Of a stretch of DNA of 64,000 nucleotides, positions 48,333 through 58,032 are shown piece by piece. Origin of the DNA: Tritrichomonas musculus (lineage: Eukaryota > Parabasalia > Tritrichomonadida > Tritrichomonadidae). The translations under genes were made by a program, and so were the position numbers. The stretch covers positions 6,014,001-6,078,000 of the forward strand of contig JAPFFF010000002.1 of NCBI GenBank assembly GCA_039105265.1. The letters run 5' to 3'. Each line of letters starts with the position of its first letter. The first letter of the stretch is position 1. A model generated the notes under the pieces. The model made no database searches, was not told the origin of the DNA, and was given only the letters and a program-made list of their open reading frames with translations.

Positions 48333-50468
48333 TTAATATGTGATGATTTTACATTGGTCAACAATTCCATAATTTTTGAAATCTTTTAAATGAGAAGGAA
48401 TAGTGATTTCAATCAATGATACACAATATTTGAAAACATCTTCACCAATTGACGTTACAAAGGCTGGAATTTTGATTCTTGACAATGAATCGCATCCATA
48501 AAAAACAGATTTTCCAATAAAACTATCATTCCTTGAAGTTGATTCGACAAATTGTATATGTGATAACGAAGAGCACATACTGAAAGCAAATTCATCAATA
48601 GTAATTGCTAAAGAAGAAATAGTCAATTGCTTCAAAGTAGAACAACCACAAAAGGCACTTCTATTAATTAATGAAACAGAAGATGGAATGTTAATTTGCA
48701 GAAGAGAAACGCATCTACTAAAAGCATAAGAACCAATTGACTTCAATGAAGATGGCAAAACAAAAGTCACTTGCGATAACGAGGAACATTCAAAAAAGGC
48801 ATCATCACCAATTACATTTACAGAAGAAGGAATTGTTACTTGTTGCAACGCTGAACAACCACTAAAAGAACTTTCAGGAATAATTTTTACAGAGGAAGAA
48901 ATTGTTACTTTTGTTAGACAAGAGCATTCATAAAAAATTCTCGCTCCAATGTGAATCACAGATGACGGAAGCGTTATTTCAGTCAATTTTGTACATTGAT
49001 GAAAAGCGTTGTCGCCAATTTTAGTTACTGAAGAAGGGATCGTTAATTGATCCAATGAAAAACAACATTCAAATGCATGATCACCAATTGCAATTACTGA
49101 AGATGGAATCGTCAATTGATCAATCGAATTACAATACTCAAAAGCATAGTTGCCAATTGTTGTCACTGACAATGGAATTGAAATACTTTTCAATTTTGTA
49201 CATAAACTGAAGACTTTGTCTCCAATTGAAGTTACTGAAGAAGGAATTGATATTTCATTCAATGCGCATCCACTAAAAAGTGATTGCCCTGATGATTCCC
49301 TAGCCAAATTTAAATTCTCTAGAAAGAGCCCGATGATGTCTCTATTATTTTGTTCAATAGAAATTTCCAATGGATTCTGAGCTTTGATTTCAATTTCTGA
49401 TAAAAAAGTGGAAAAAATTGGCTTGATGATGTCATAATTGTCATATTTGCAAAGGTAATAAAATGCTTCTTCTTTATAGATGTCATCTGGAAAATACGAA
49501 AAATTCATGTATTTAGTACATTTTGATATGTCAACTTCGATGCCTGCGTTATTAATAATATAGTCAGTGATATTAAAATGATGACATTTCAATGATTCAT
49601 CTAAGCATTTTGAATAAAAATTTTTTAATAATCCACTGTTTTCTTCAAGTAAATGGATGATTTCAGCGTTTTGGCCATGAATTGAATACAGCCATAACGA
49701 TGGTGTTAATTTGACATCATTTATTCTCAAGTATTGAAAAATTTGAATGGACCCACAAAAAGTGGCATATTCAATTAATTCTGTTGATTTTTTTTTCATT
49801 AGAAAAAGATTCGTTTCAAATATTGATGGCTTTATTTTACTGTTAAGTGGAATATTGCTTTGATTGATATATGCAATAAATTCTGCAACTGAATCATTTC
49901 GAATTAGTTCACATAAATAGTTGTGGTTTTCTCCTTTTTTTCTTATTTCATCAAATATTTCATAGTTTTCATCTTCATCGATTTTAATATTGGTTTCTAA
50001 AAATATTCTTTCTTCTATTTGCTTGTTCATTCGTTTAGGAAAAAAATTTTTGATTTCAGGATATAAAAATTCCAAATAATTATATTCTTTATTCATTTTG
50101 GAAATTTTGTTGTATATGGCTTTATCAATGGTAATTATATTGTTTTTAATTAAGAAAGGAAGAAGAATTTTGTTTTTTTGAAATATTTGGAAGATTTCTA
50201 AATTTGAACAGATTTGTTTGATTTCATCTTTTATCTCAAAAAGAATTTGTTCTATTTTTTGATTGAAATCATGTGTTCTTTGATGGTTATTGGCAATTTT
50301 TGATATTAAAAAATATATATCTTTGTGTTTGGAATAATATTTTTGATCTTTGAAAAAATTGAAGAAATCTCTATAATTTTCTTCATCATTTCCATCTTCT
50401 TCAATTAAACAAAGAAGCTTTTTTTGTATTTCTCTTTTGCACTCAATAATTCTTTTCATTTCTTCCAT
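48333..50468 (-). CDS. DUF3447 ankyrin-like + BspA LRR protein
   Basis: About 711 residues from the ATG at 50468 (MEEMKRIIECKREIQKKLLC). Residues 1-180 are helical; about 185-400 form the trichomonad DUF3447 ankyrin-like region (CELIRNDSVAEFIAYINQSN, LIEYATFCGSIQIFQYLRIN, VKLTPSLWLYSIHGQNAEII, CLDESLKCHHFNITDYIINN). From about 400 come 13 or so LRR_5 repeats (IPSSVTSIGDKVFSLCTKLK and variants). An earlier in-frame ATG (50489) lies inside the TIR of the adjoining transposon and would add MQKTGIQ; the later start is preferred as the ancestral one. Intact; two broken relatives lie at 54451 and 61650. Confidence 0.85.
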   Translation of the reverse strand: MEEMKRIIECKREIQKKLLCLIEEDGNDEENYRDFFNFFKDQKYYSKHKDIYFLISKIANNHQRTHDFNQKIEQILFEIKDEIKQICSNLEIFQIFQKNKILLPFLIKNNIITIDKAIYNKISKMNKEYNYLEFLYPEIKNFFPKRMNKQIEERIFLETNIKIDEDENYEIFDEIRKKGENHNYLCELIRNDSVAEFIAYINQSNIPLNSKIKPSIFETNLFLMKKKSTELIEYATFCGSIQIFQYLRINDVKLTPSLWLYSIHGQNAEIIHLLEENSGLLKNFYSKCLDESLKCHHFNITDYIINNAGIEVDISKCTKYMNFSYFPDDIYKEEAFYYLCKYDNYDIIKPIFSTFLSEIEIKAQNPLEISIEQNNRDIIGLFLENLNLARESSGQSLFSGCALNEISIPSSVTSIGDKVFSLCTKLKSISIPLSVTTIGNYAFEYCNSIDQLTIPSSVIAIGDHAFECCFSLDQLTIPSSVTKIGDNAFHQCTKLTEITLPSSVIHIGARIFYECSCLTKVTISSSVKIIPESSFSGCSALQQVTIPSSVNVIGDDAFFECSSLSQVTFVLPSSLKSIGSYAFSRCVSLLQINIPSSVSLINRSAFCGCSTLKQLTISSLAITIDEFAFSMCSSLSHIQFVESTSRNDSFIGKSVFYGCDSLSRIKIPAFVTSIGEDVFKYCVSLIEITIPSHLKDFKNYGIVDQCKIITY

Positions 50469-50475
50469 TTGAATA

Positions 50476-50524
50476 CCCGTTTTTTGCATACCGTGCTCTC
50501 AATTTTCCGGGGGAATTTTTGACA
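50476..50524 (+). repeat. Left TIR of the TA element
   Basis: 49 bp, identical in inverse to 52622-52670. It overlaps a possible upstream ATG (50489) of the neighbouring gene. Confidence 0.9.
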
Positions 50525-51571
50525 TTAAAAATTGAATAAATTTCTCAGAAAATAAAAAAGAAAATTCTGAAGAAAAAATAAAAAAATACTCAAATAAGTG
50601 ACAATTCTTTTTTTCGACTCAGAAATCTTTGAAAAAGTATAGAAAAAAAAAGACGTTTATCGAAATATACGTTTAAATACGTTTTTTGAAGGAAAAAATC
50701 GTTCATTTCCAGCAATAGGCATAAGTTGATGAAAGGATATTTTGGCCATAAAATCAGTACATGCTGCTACTTCAATTCATGATGCTCTTTTGAATTTTTA
50801 GAAAAAATGATATTTTGTTTTTTTGATAATAATTCAATAACTTTTATGAAAAGCAAATATAAGACTTGCATCAGATTTTGGAAGACATTCTCTACAAAAG
50901 CTATTATTCAGGTTATCCACCATTTTTTGTTTTATTCAAAAAGTTTTCATTAATCATTGATTATTCTACTTTTTAAGAAAACCTACTTTATTTCGACTGT
51001 TTCCTCTTTGATAAAATAATCACACATATAATTCTGAATACGAAAATGTAATTAGCTCGTATAGCTCCTTTTATCTTTATCTATTATATCAAAAATTCTC
51101 AACCATATAAATGGTATTCATCATTTATTTCAGATCGATTAGATAGTATATATGATAAAGTCTTGATTTGTCTAATTTTCAATAAATTGGTTTTCGACAT
51201 CAGAGTATTGTAATTTTGAAATTCATGATTATTTAAAATTCTAATCATATAACACATAAAATCAAGCACAATGGAAATTATTATTTACATGAAATATTTT
51301 TATTATACAAAAATAATGTTTAAGATAAATTATTACTTATAAAAAAAGAATTTTTTGTTCTTTTATAATAAAAAAGTTAAGGCAAAATTATAGTTTAAAT
51401 AAATTATTACTTTGAATATGCAAACTGAGAACAATCACATAATTCATTTGGTTGAAAATATTGCTGAATTATAAAAAAAAACTATTTAATATATTTTGCT
51501 TTGATCTTGGTGTATTTGCAAATGCTGTAGTTTGAATTTGTGTATTTTTGGAGATGCTGCGTTAGATTGTT

Positions 51572-51766
51572 TTTTGTATGCTTTTTGGTGTAAAGAACTT
51601 TTTGAAATTAATTTTCCAAACGTTTTGTATGCTCTTTGGTGTAAAGAACTTTTTGAAATTTATTTTCCCAAACGTTTTGTATGCTTTTTGGTGTAAAGAA
51701 CTTTTTGAAATTTATTTTCCCAAACTTTTTGTATGCTTTTTGGTGTATTAAACTTTTTGAACTAAT
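51572..51766. repeat. Minisatellite, about 3.7 copies of 52 bp
   Basis: Unit starts TTTTGTATGCTTTTTGGTGT and ends in TTTTCCCAAACG; copies begin at 51572, 51623, 51675 and 51727. Inside the TA element. A minus-strand frame across it is a by-product of the repeats. Confidence 0.9.
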
Positions 51767-51776
51767 TTCATTAAAT

Positions 51777-52126
51777 AATGCTAGTTTTGTAAGAAAGTAA
51801 GCAGTTGCAAGATAACATAAGTAAAACTGAGCAAAACGCAAGCATTATAAGTTAGAAATTGAAGATTGAAAAGCATGAGAGATAATCTTCTCAATGCTAG
51901 TTTTGTAAGAAAGTAAGCAGTTGCAAGATAACATAAGTAAAACTGAGCAAAATGCAAGTATAATCAATTAGAAATTGAAGATTGAAAAGCATGAGAGATA
52001 ATCTTCTCAATGCTAGTTTTGTAAGAAAGTAAGCAGTTGCAAGAAAACATAAGTAAAACTGAGCAAAACGCAAGCATTATAAGTTAGAAATTGAAGATTG
52101 AAAAGCATGAGAGATAATCTTCTCAA
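51777..52126. repeat. Minisatellite, three copies of about 116 bp
   Basis: Unit starts AATGCTAGTTTTGTAAGAAA and ends GAGAGATAATCTTCTC; copies begin at 51777, 51894 and 52009 and differ at only a few bases. Lies just after the 52-bp array inside the TA element. Confidence 0.92.
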
Positions 52127-52621
52127 AGATAATTTGTTTGAATTTCATAAAAAGATAAGGAAGAACCAATTAGACTAAGTAAATCTTGTAGAAAACAAAT
52201 AAAATTGAGTACGTGCTAGCACGGGCAAAATTAGAAGTTTTTGGAGAATCTGTTTTATTTCCTTTATTTATTTGTCACTTTTTTAATCGACCAACTATAG
52301 GGATTTACGAAATCTTTAAAATATCAATTTTTTATTTATAAGTGGCAATACTTATTCAAATTTATAGTATAAATATTATTATTAATTTTGAAACAAAAGA
52401 TTTTTTTAAAAAAATAATTAAATAGCCATATGGATTTTTATAAGTAAATATATTTGCTTTTCTAATCTAATGAATATTTATTAACAAATTTTTAACAAAA
52501 AATATTTGTTAATATAATAAAATTATGAAGATATGAATGAAAAAAATCTGGAGAAAACAATTCAAAGGTGACAAAACATATTTTGAAAAAAAATATTCAA
52601 TAAATATCGACCATTTATAAG

Positions 52622-52670
52622 TGTCAAAAATTCCCCCGGAAAATTGAGAGCACGGTATGCAAAAAACGGG
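52622..52670 (-). repeat. Right TIR of the TA element
   Basis: 49 bp, identical in inverse to 50476-50524, followed by TA. Confidence 0.9.
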
Positions 52671-52908
52671 TATGGAATTTTGTCACAATTTTCAAAGAAT
52701 TTAGTAATCTTTAATTTTATTAATAATATAAACATATCTGGAAGTTATAAATTATAATTTCAGTTAATAAATTTTTATTAGTTTATTAAATTATGATAAT
52801 AATAACAATTTTCAATAATAAACATCAGATAAAGCATTAAAATAATTTGAATAAAAATTTTCGTGTAAACTTCTGAAAATTTTTCAAGATTTTATTTTCT
52901 TATTTAGC

Positions 52909-53607
52909 ATGAATGATAAAAATTTTTCTTTAATAGAGCAATATCATACTAAAGAAAATGAGGAAGAAGAAAGAGAAAGAGAAATAGATAAAATATTGCA
53001 TCAAACACCTTATGAAGGCCAACAAATAATATTAAGTGATGATTTAAATGACAATTCTGATGATCAAGAAAGCGAAATCGAATTTTTGAAAGAAAAACAT
53101 ATTATGAATTTATCAATGAAACAAAAAAAGCATCAACATAAACCTCCAGATAATACCTCCATTCAAATAAAATCTCTAAACAATACAAAATCTCCTCCAT
53201 ACGTTGAAAATGCATTATTTCAAGATACACCAAGGCAACCCGATTTGAAACATGCTCCTCAGATCAATCTGGGGATTGATAATCAAAACTTGTCTTATAC
53301 ATTTGGAACCCAAAAAATCTTTGAGATTTCTGGTTATAAAGTTTCCAAGATTTCTCAAAGCATAAAAAGGCAAGAAGTAGAAAAAGCACTAAAACAAATA
53401 TTTGGCACTCATGTTTCACCAAAAATAATAACGATAATTTTCCTAGAGGTTGCAAAAAATGTTCCATCATTGGATTTGAAAATTACACGTCAAATGCAAC
53501 GTTGTACAGATAAATTTTATGAGGAATTATATCCATATTTGAAAGATTTTTTAAGCAATATTACTAAAAATCATATACGAAGAGTTAGGGAAATGAATCA
53601 AAGCTAA
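52909..53607 (+). CDS. Unknown acidic protein with histone-fold-like C-terminus
   Basis: 232 residues. The N-terminal 130 are acidic and disordered (KENEEEEREREIDKILHQTP; LSDDLNDNSDDQESEIEFLK). The C-terminal 100 are helical: VEKALKQIFGTHVSPKIITI, IFLEVAKNVPSLDLKITRQM, TKNHIRRVREM. The layout helix, G-T-x-V-S turn, long helix, final NHIRR helix recalls the TAF11 histone fold of TFIID, but the match is by eye and weak. No neighbours suggest a role. Start is at the first ATG after an AT-rich leader. Confidence 0.6.
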   Translation: MNDKNFSLIEQYHTKENEEEEREREIDKILHQTPYEGQQIILSDDLNDNSDDQESEIEFLKEKHIMNLSMKQKKHQHKPPDNTSIQIKSLNNTKSPPYVENALFQDTPRQPDLKHAPQINLGIDNQNLSYTFGTQKIFEISGYKVSKISQSIKRQEVEKALKQIFGTHVSPKIITIIFLEVAKNVPSLDLKITRQMQRCTDKFYEELYPYLKDFLSNITKNHIRRVREMNQS

Positions 53608-53978
53608 AATCCAAAAGAAAAAATAATATTTATAATTATAATTTTAGCTTAGACTTTTTTTAAGTTTTTTATTACCTTAAACGTCTTTTTAACGTTTTTT
53701 TTTTTTTTTTTCCATAAAAAAAACGATTTTTTGAGTTGAAATATTAATGAAACTTTTTGAATGCGCATAAATTTTTTTGGAAGAAGGAACAGCCTATTCA
53801 AAAAGCCGCCCACTTTTTCTGGGAATATGTCCAAATAAGAAAAAATAAAACGGTTTGGCCCAAGTAGATTAAATTTTTAGAAGCAAAAAAGAGCTATTTC
53901 ATTTCCAGAACACAACAAGGAACCAAAGCTCGAGCGAACGAAGGGCTTGATTTAAATATAGTCACACCCACGATCACA
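53608..53978. other. Intergenic DNA with poly-T
   Basis: Homopolymer-rich spacer (T-run near 53693-53711). No gene supported. Confidence 0.4.
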
Positions 53979-54504
53979 ATGGACAACGTATTAGATTTGC
54001 TTTCAGAACACCAAAAACAAAAGATTTTTTATTCAAAAAATATTTCAGAAGAAACCGATTTTCTCTCTTCGCACTTTTATGAATTGAATGAAGAGCAAAT
54101 GAAAGAATTTTTTAAAAAATGAAGATATTCTAGAAAAAATAATTTCAAGTAGAAAACTCGAACTTGAGTCAGAAGATCAACTTTTGCACTTTTTAAATGA
54201 ACTGTGCTCACAAAATTCTGAATATTCAAAATTGTATGAATACATTTACTTCAGAAATGTAAGCAATCAGGCAATGATTGAATTTCTATCTATGTTCAAT
54301 ATCGAGTACTTGGCTCTCATTGTCGATAAAAATGGTTGAAAAAAGTGAAAACGAAATTGAATTTAGCGACCATATATACCATCAAAAAGTTGAGAAGCCT
54401 AAATGGAAGGAAATATTTTATGCAAATAATAATCTGAAAGGCATATTCAGCTATTTGAAGGATAATTCAGATGATATCTTGTTCGAACCACTCACTTCCA
54501 CATA
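53979..54504 (+). pseudogene. Fragment of a BTB/BACK-type trichomonad family gene
   Basis: ATG at 53979 opens MDNVLDLLSEHQKQKIFYSK and stops after 47 codons; a second frame carries EDILEKIISSRKLELESEDQ, LLHFLNELCSQNSEYSKLYE and YIYFRNVSNQAMIEFLSMFN, a BACK-like helical region; a third carries WKEIFYANNNLKGIFSYLKD. That order matches a large trichomonad family in which BACK is followed by a discoidin-like domain (recalled from family knowledge). Two frame changes, and the normal C-terminal half is missing: the sequence stops at about 54490 against an inverted fragment of another gene. Confidence 0.6.
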
Positions 54505-55251
54505 GTTCATTCTCAAAAAGTTGAAAATTTGAATCGAGCCAAAGAATGCAGCATACTCAATCAATGTCGGATTTTTGTCAAGTAAAAATCGGTTTGTCTC
54601 AAAAAGTGAAGAACTTATATGACTTGATAATGAAAGATTGTTCTTCGTTGCATATGTGACAAACTCATCAATGCTGTCATTCCGAATCAATTCACATAAA
54701 AACGAGTCGTTTTCGCCTTGTTGACATTTGGACTCAAATTCTGAAAAATTGTATGCACAGCTCTCAAAAAGTCGTTTTTCAATATCTTCCTTCAATTTGG
54801 ATTCAAGATGATCTTTGATATGAGGATAGAAAAAGTGGAGATATCTGGTCGGCAAATTGTCCATTTCTTGAACAATCGTGTTTACAATGATATCATTAAC
54901 TTGAATTATATTAGTTTTGAAAAGATAGTATAGCAAGAGTTTGTCATGCTGGAAAATATTAAATAATTCTGTACTTGGGATGGATGGTTTAATATTTTCA
55001 GTTACATATTGAAGTATTTGGATGAGTTGATCGATAAAATTTGGAACTCGTCGATGATTTACTGATATTGTGAATATTAATTGAAGTAATATTTTTGATT
55101 CTTCAGACGTTTCTAGAATTTTTTGTTTCTGAATAATATTTATTATTTCTTGAAAAAGATTTTTATTATCATTCTTGCCATCATTTTCAATAAAGGTGAT
55201 CAATGAGTTATAAAGTTCTTTTTTGGAAGATATGCATGCTTTATAATCCAT
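54451..55251 (-). pseudogene. 5' half of a DUF3447-LRR gene, truncated
   Basis: The first 250 or so residues match the family of 48333-50468: MDYKACISSKKELYNSLITF, FNIFQHDKLLLYYLFKTNII, CELIRNDSIDEFVTYATKNN, TLIEYAAFFGSIQIFNFLRM. Where relatives go on with ELTPSLWLYSIH, this one runs into unrelated sequence at about 54505 and stops. The ankyrin-like half and all LRRs are missing. The remaining frame is open, so a short protein could still be made. The junction is shared with the fragment on the other strand. Confidence 0.75.
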
Positions 55252-55707
55252 TGATTCTATAATAAATAGTAGAACGAAAAAAAAATAATTAATTAATTGT
55301 TGTCATTTTTTCAAATATTCAAATTCTTTTTTCTATGATAAATTTATCATAGCTTTGTTATAGATCCTATTTATTTCTTTTTAAAATGATCGATATTAGA
55401 CCAGCTAAACTAGCTTTTATTCTTATTGAAATTTAATTTTATTATAATGAAACTGTATTATCAGCTGGATGCCACAAATGGATACATTTTATATGCTCAT
55501 GCAAACGAATATATATATAACATCAAATGATATTACTAAAAATTTTTTTATTTTGATTAATTTCAATTAAAACTTTTGAAAAATTAATGAGAGTTTTTTT
55601 AACATGCGAGTTTCTCCTAGTGCATTCAAAACTCATATACGCCATTTGATAACATATTTATTGCTTTTGTTTATATTTGCTCATATGAAAATGAAAAAAA
55701 AAAAAAT
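55252..55707. other. Intergenic DNA, nothing recognised
   Basis: AT-rich spacer upstream of the truncated gene. An A-run at 55693-55706 is the Pol III terminator of the tRNA-like gene that follows on the minus strand. Confidence 0.4.
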
Positions 55708-55854
55708 GCTTGTTGGTGGACTCGAACCACCAGTCCTTGCTTCCCATTTTTAAGTGTAAACTTAGATCGGGCAAATTGGACTGCATCAAATCGAAAATAT
55801 CGACCTGGCAGCCGCTATTCGGCAAGCAATGCATTACCATTGTGCTAAACAAGC
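55708..55854 (-). tRNA. Interrupted tRNA gene (intron about 75 nt; anticodon unsure)
   Basis: Minus strand. The acceptor GCTTGTT pairs fully with AACAAGC at the far end; an A box (TAGCACAATGG) and a perfect B box (GGTTCGAGTCC) are present; T stem GGTGG/CCACC with loop TTCGAGT is perfect; a T-run follows the 3' end. Anticodon stem halves TTGCT and AGCAA pair over 5 bp but are separated by about 80 nt, so the anticodon loop holds an intron or an insertion. The 5' part reads TGCCGAATAGCGGC, where GCCG can pair with CGGC. Candidate anticodon GCC (Gly), but U33 is not well placed, so identity is open and a dead copy is possible. Confidence 0.6.
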
Positions 55855-55982
55855 AATGCAATTGCTATCTTTTACTTTTACTTTTATTTAAAAATTTTGC
55901 TTTTGCTTTTTACTTTCTCATTTCTCCTTTCTTCGAAATATTGAATAAAATAGCATCAATTAAAATTTTAAAAGAAAAAGTT

Positions 55983-56838
55983 TTACTCTTTAATTTGAGA
56001 TCCTCCCCACTCTAAAACAAAGAAACCTTTCCTATCTTCAATTTTGAACTTTTCGATATCTTGAATTGGGATTGATATAAATTCATCAAGCAATTTGAAT
56101 GTCATAAAAATACGTATGATACGATCTGTATTTGGTTCAATTTTCAAAGGAGCCCTTCGCCTTGAAAATTGATCAGAACATATTTGCTATGTTCCATCCT
56201 TGGGCACCAGTAAGTGATGAAATCGTTTGCTTCATTGTCCTTAAATCCAAGGAACTGGAGTTTTTCTTCAAAAAATTGGTAGCACTGATCTCCTTTGATC
56301 ACGAAGCCTTCATCAATGTTGAAACTTTCATTGAACAAGCACTCCCAGAAGAGGTAGTAATGCTTTCTATTGTTGTAATCAATTTCCCCATTTCGATTTG
56401 CTTTGACAATCCATGTGTTGCTTTCATCATCTTTTATGCGAGGATATATTGATGTAATTTCGCCATCCTCTTTTTTCATGCTGACATTAACGCTAACATC
56501 AAAGTCGTCTTTTTCTGGGTAAAGATAAATCACTGGTTTTCCACCACTTAATCGAAGAACTAAATGAAGGGTTGATTTATTTCCTATTGCATAATCCATC
56601 AAATCGTTTCCGTCTTCAAGCGGTCTGCCGGCATAAATTAAATATTGTTGATCTGGAGGAATTCCTTCTTTGTCTTGTATCATTTCTTTGACCTCTTCAA
56701 TACGATAATAAGGATTGGCATTCAATTCAAAACGTTTCCCTGTTAGATTTTTAACATAAATTATGAAATTGGATGCAGGGAGATTTGTGTTTCCTTCTTT
56801 CCTTTCACGGATAAAATGATTTTCTTCATTTCTTTCAT
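55983..56838 (-). pseudogene. Ubiquitin-like + [14 protein letters not shown] protein gene, frame broken
   Basis: The middle frame reads [60 protein letters not shown] and [10 protein letters not shown]: a complete ubiquitin-like domain ending in Gly-Gly. It continues into [20 protein letters not shown] and [10 protein letters not shown], a domain known fused to ubiquitin-like folds in fungi. Its C-terminal end (TDRIIRIFMTFKLLDEFISI to GFFVLEWGGSQIKE) lies in another frame, shifted near 56150. The only good start, ATG at 56838 ([20 protein letters not shown]), is in a third frame. So two frame changes: pseudogene or read errors. It overlaps the RRM gene stop by 4 bp. Confidence 0.65.
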
Positions 56839-57113
56839 GATTTTCTCTTGTTGGTATTCTTTTTTATATTTTCATAATCAACAAAAAGGGTATCACCATC
56901 AAGTACTGAATTACGTAGAGTTTTAACGGCCTTTCCTGCATCATTTTCACATTCAAATGTCACAAAGGCAACTCCTTTTGATCGTCCTCTGCAATCGTGG
57001 ATTATTTCAATTGTGTCTACTTCGCCAACATTTTCAAAATGCTTTCTAACTTGGCACTTACAGGTATTATAATTGAGGTTTTTCACAATAACTGTTTTGA
57101 AATCTTCAATCAT
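56835..57113 (-). CDS. Single RRM RNA-binding protein, 92 aa
   Basis: One RNA recognition motif fills the protein: RNP2 is TVIVKNLNY (residues 8-16), RNP1 is KGVAFVTF (about 46-53), with the beta4 strand [10 protein letters not shown] and a basic tail KKNTNKRKS. Likely binds RNA in splicing or mRNA handling; no partner domain. Its TGA overlaps the ATG of the ubiquitin-like frame (ATGA), and an A-run (56848-56853) just before the stop is a place where a slip would join the two frames, so a fused RRM-ubiquitin gene cannot be excluded. Confidence 0.8.
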   Translation of the reverse strand: MIEDFKTVIVKNLNYNTCKCQVRKHFENVGEVDTIEIIHDCRGRSKGVAFVTFECENDAGKAVKTLRNSVLDGDTLFVDYENIKKNTNKRKS

Positions 57114-58016
57114 AAAAGTGATGTCAAATAAAGTATTGAAAATTTCATAAATAAAATTTTTTTAAAGTGAATGGAACATCTCATTGTGATATTTCATGTT
57201 TCAAAATCATTAAAAAATTAATTTATAAAAATGTACTAACTATTATATTTTCTTTTTAACCAATATTACTAATTAACTTTGATAGTTTGATGATGATTTC
57301 GAATTTTTAAAATTGTCATCAATAATTAATTCATAAATTTAAATATTCTTTTGATAACATTTTATTTGGATAAATCATACAAAAAATGCTTTTTTATCTA
57401 TATTTTTATAAATACTAATTGATATCTTAAATATGATTGTACGAATTCCCTCTTTTTCAGTTATCAAAATTTAATTGATCTCAAAAATGAAGAATTTGAA
57501 AAACTCTTACTTTATTAATTAACACTAAACTATGAGTATTTTTACAAAATATTAATTATAACCATATTTTTATGAATTTAATTATTTTTCTAATATTCAA
57601 ATTTTGATAACAAACGTCAACGAATCAAAAGAATTTTTTTAATCGGATCATTGAAAAATTGAATTATACTCGTTATTTCAAGAAAAATTAAATTATTTTT
57701 TGAGGAAAATAGCAGAAATTCAAATTTCTAAATATTCATTCAAGGAAATAACATCCAAGCATTAAATAATAATTTTGCAAAAAATGAATGAAATCATGAA
57801 TATTGTAATATTTGAAAATATAAATTGATACCAAAAAGCAAAAATCTTGTTGTATTTTATAAGGATGCTTATGTTTATCTTTTTTTAAAGATAATAAAAT
57901 ATATTTTATAACCAAATTGAGTGAATAATATACGTTTTTTTTAAATACACGTTTAAAAATTCATTCAAAATTTTCATATTGAAATTTTGTATTGATTATT
58001 TCTTGATAAAATCACT
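57114..58016. other. Intergenic DNA, nothing recognised
   Basis: AT-rich region between divergent genes. No gene, RNA or repeat recognised. Confidence 0.4.
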
Positions 58017-58023
58017 TCATATT
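58017..58023 (+). promoter_or_regulatory. Inr-like box of the polo-like kinase gene
   Basis: TCATATT fits the trichomonad initiator TCA(+1)Y(T/A). With +1 at 58019 the leader to the ATG at 58033 would be 14 nt. This supports the internal ATG rather than a longer frame starting at 57979. Confidence 0.5.
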
Positions 58024-58032
58024 TTAAAAACA

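Larger units (their letters stand above)
50476..52670. mobile_element. 2.2-kb TA-flanked non-autonomous DNA transposon
   Basis: Identical 49-bp TIRs (50476-50524 and 52622-52670) beginning CCCGTTTTTTGCATACCGTG, each bordered by TA (50474-50475, 52671-52672). A TA duplication suggests Tc1/mariner-type mobilisation. The interior has no transposase; it holds two minisatellites. The left end lies 7 bp upstream of the preferred start of the DUF3447-LRR gene, so the insertion cut that gene from its old upstream DNA, which now lies beyond 52672. Identical TIRs suggest recent movement. Confidence 0.8.

Noticed and set aside
51608-51841. 77-codon minus-strand frame
   Set aside because: Created by the 52-bp minisatellite.
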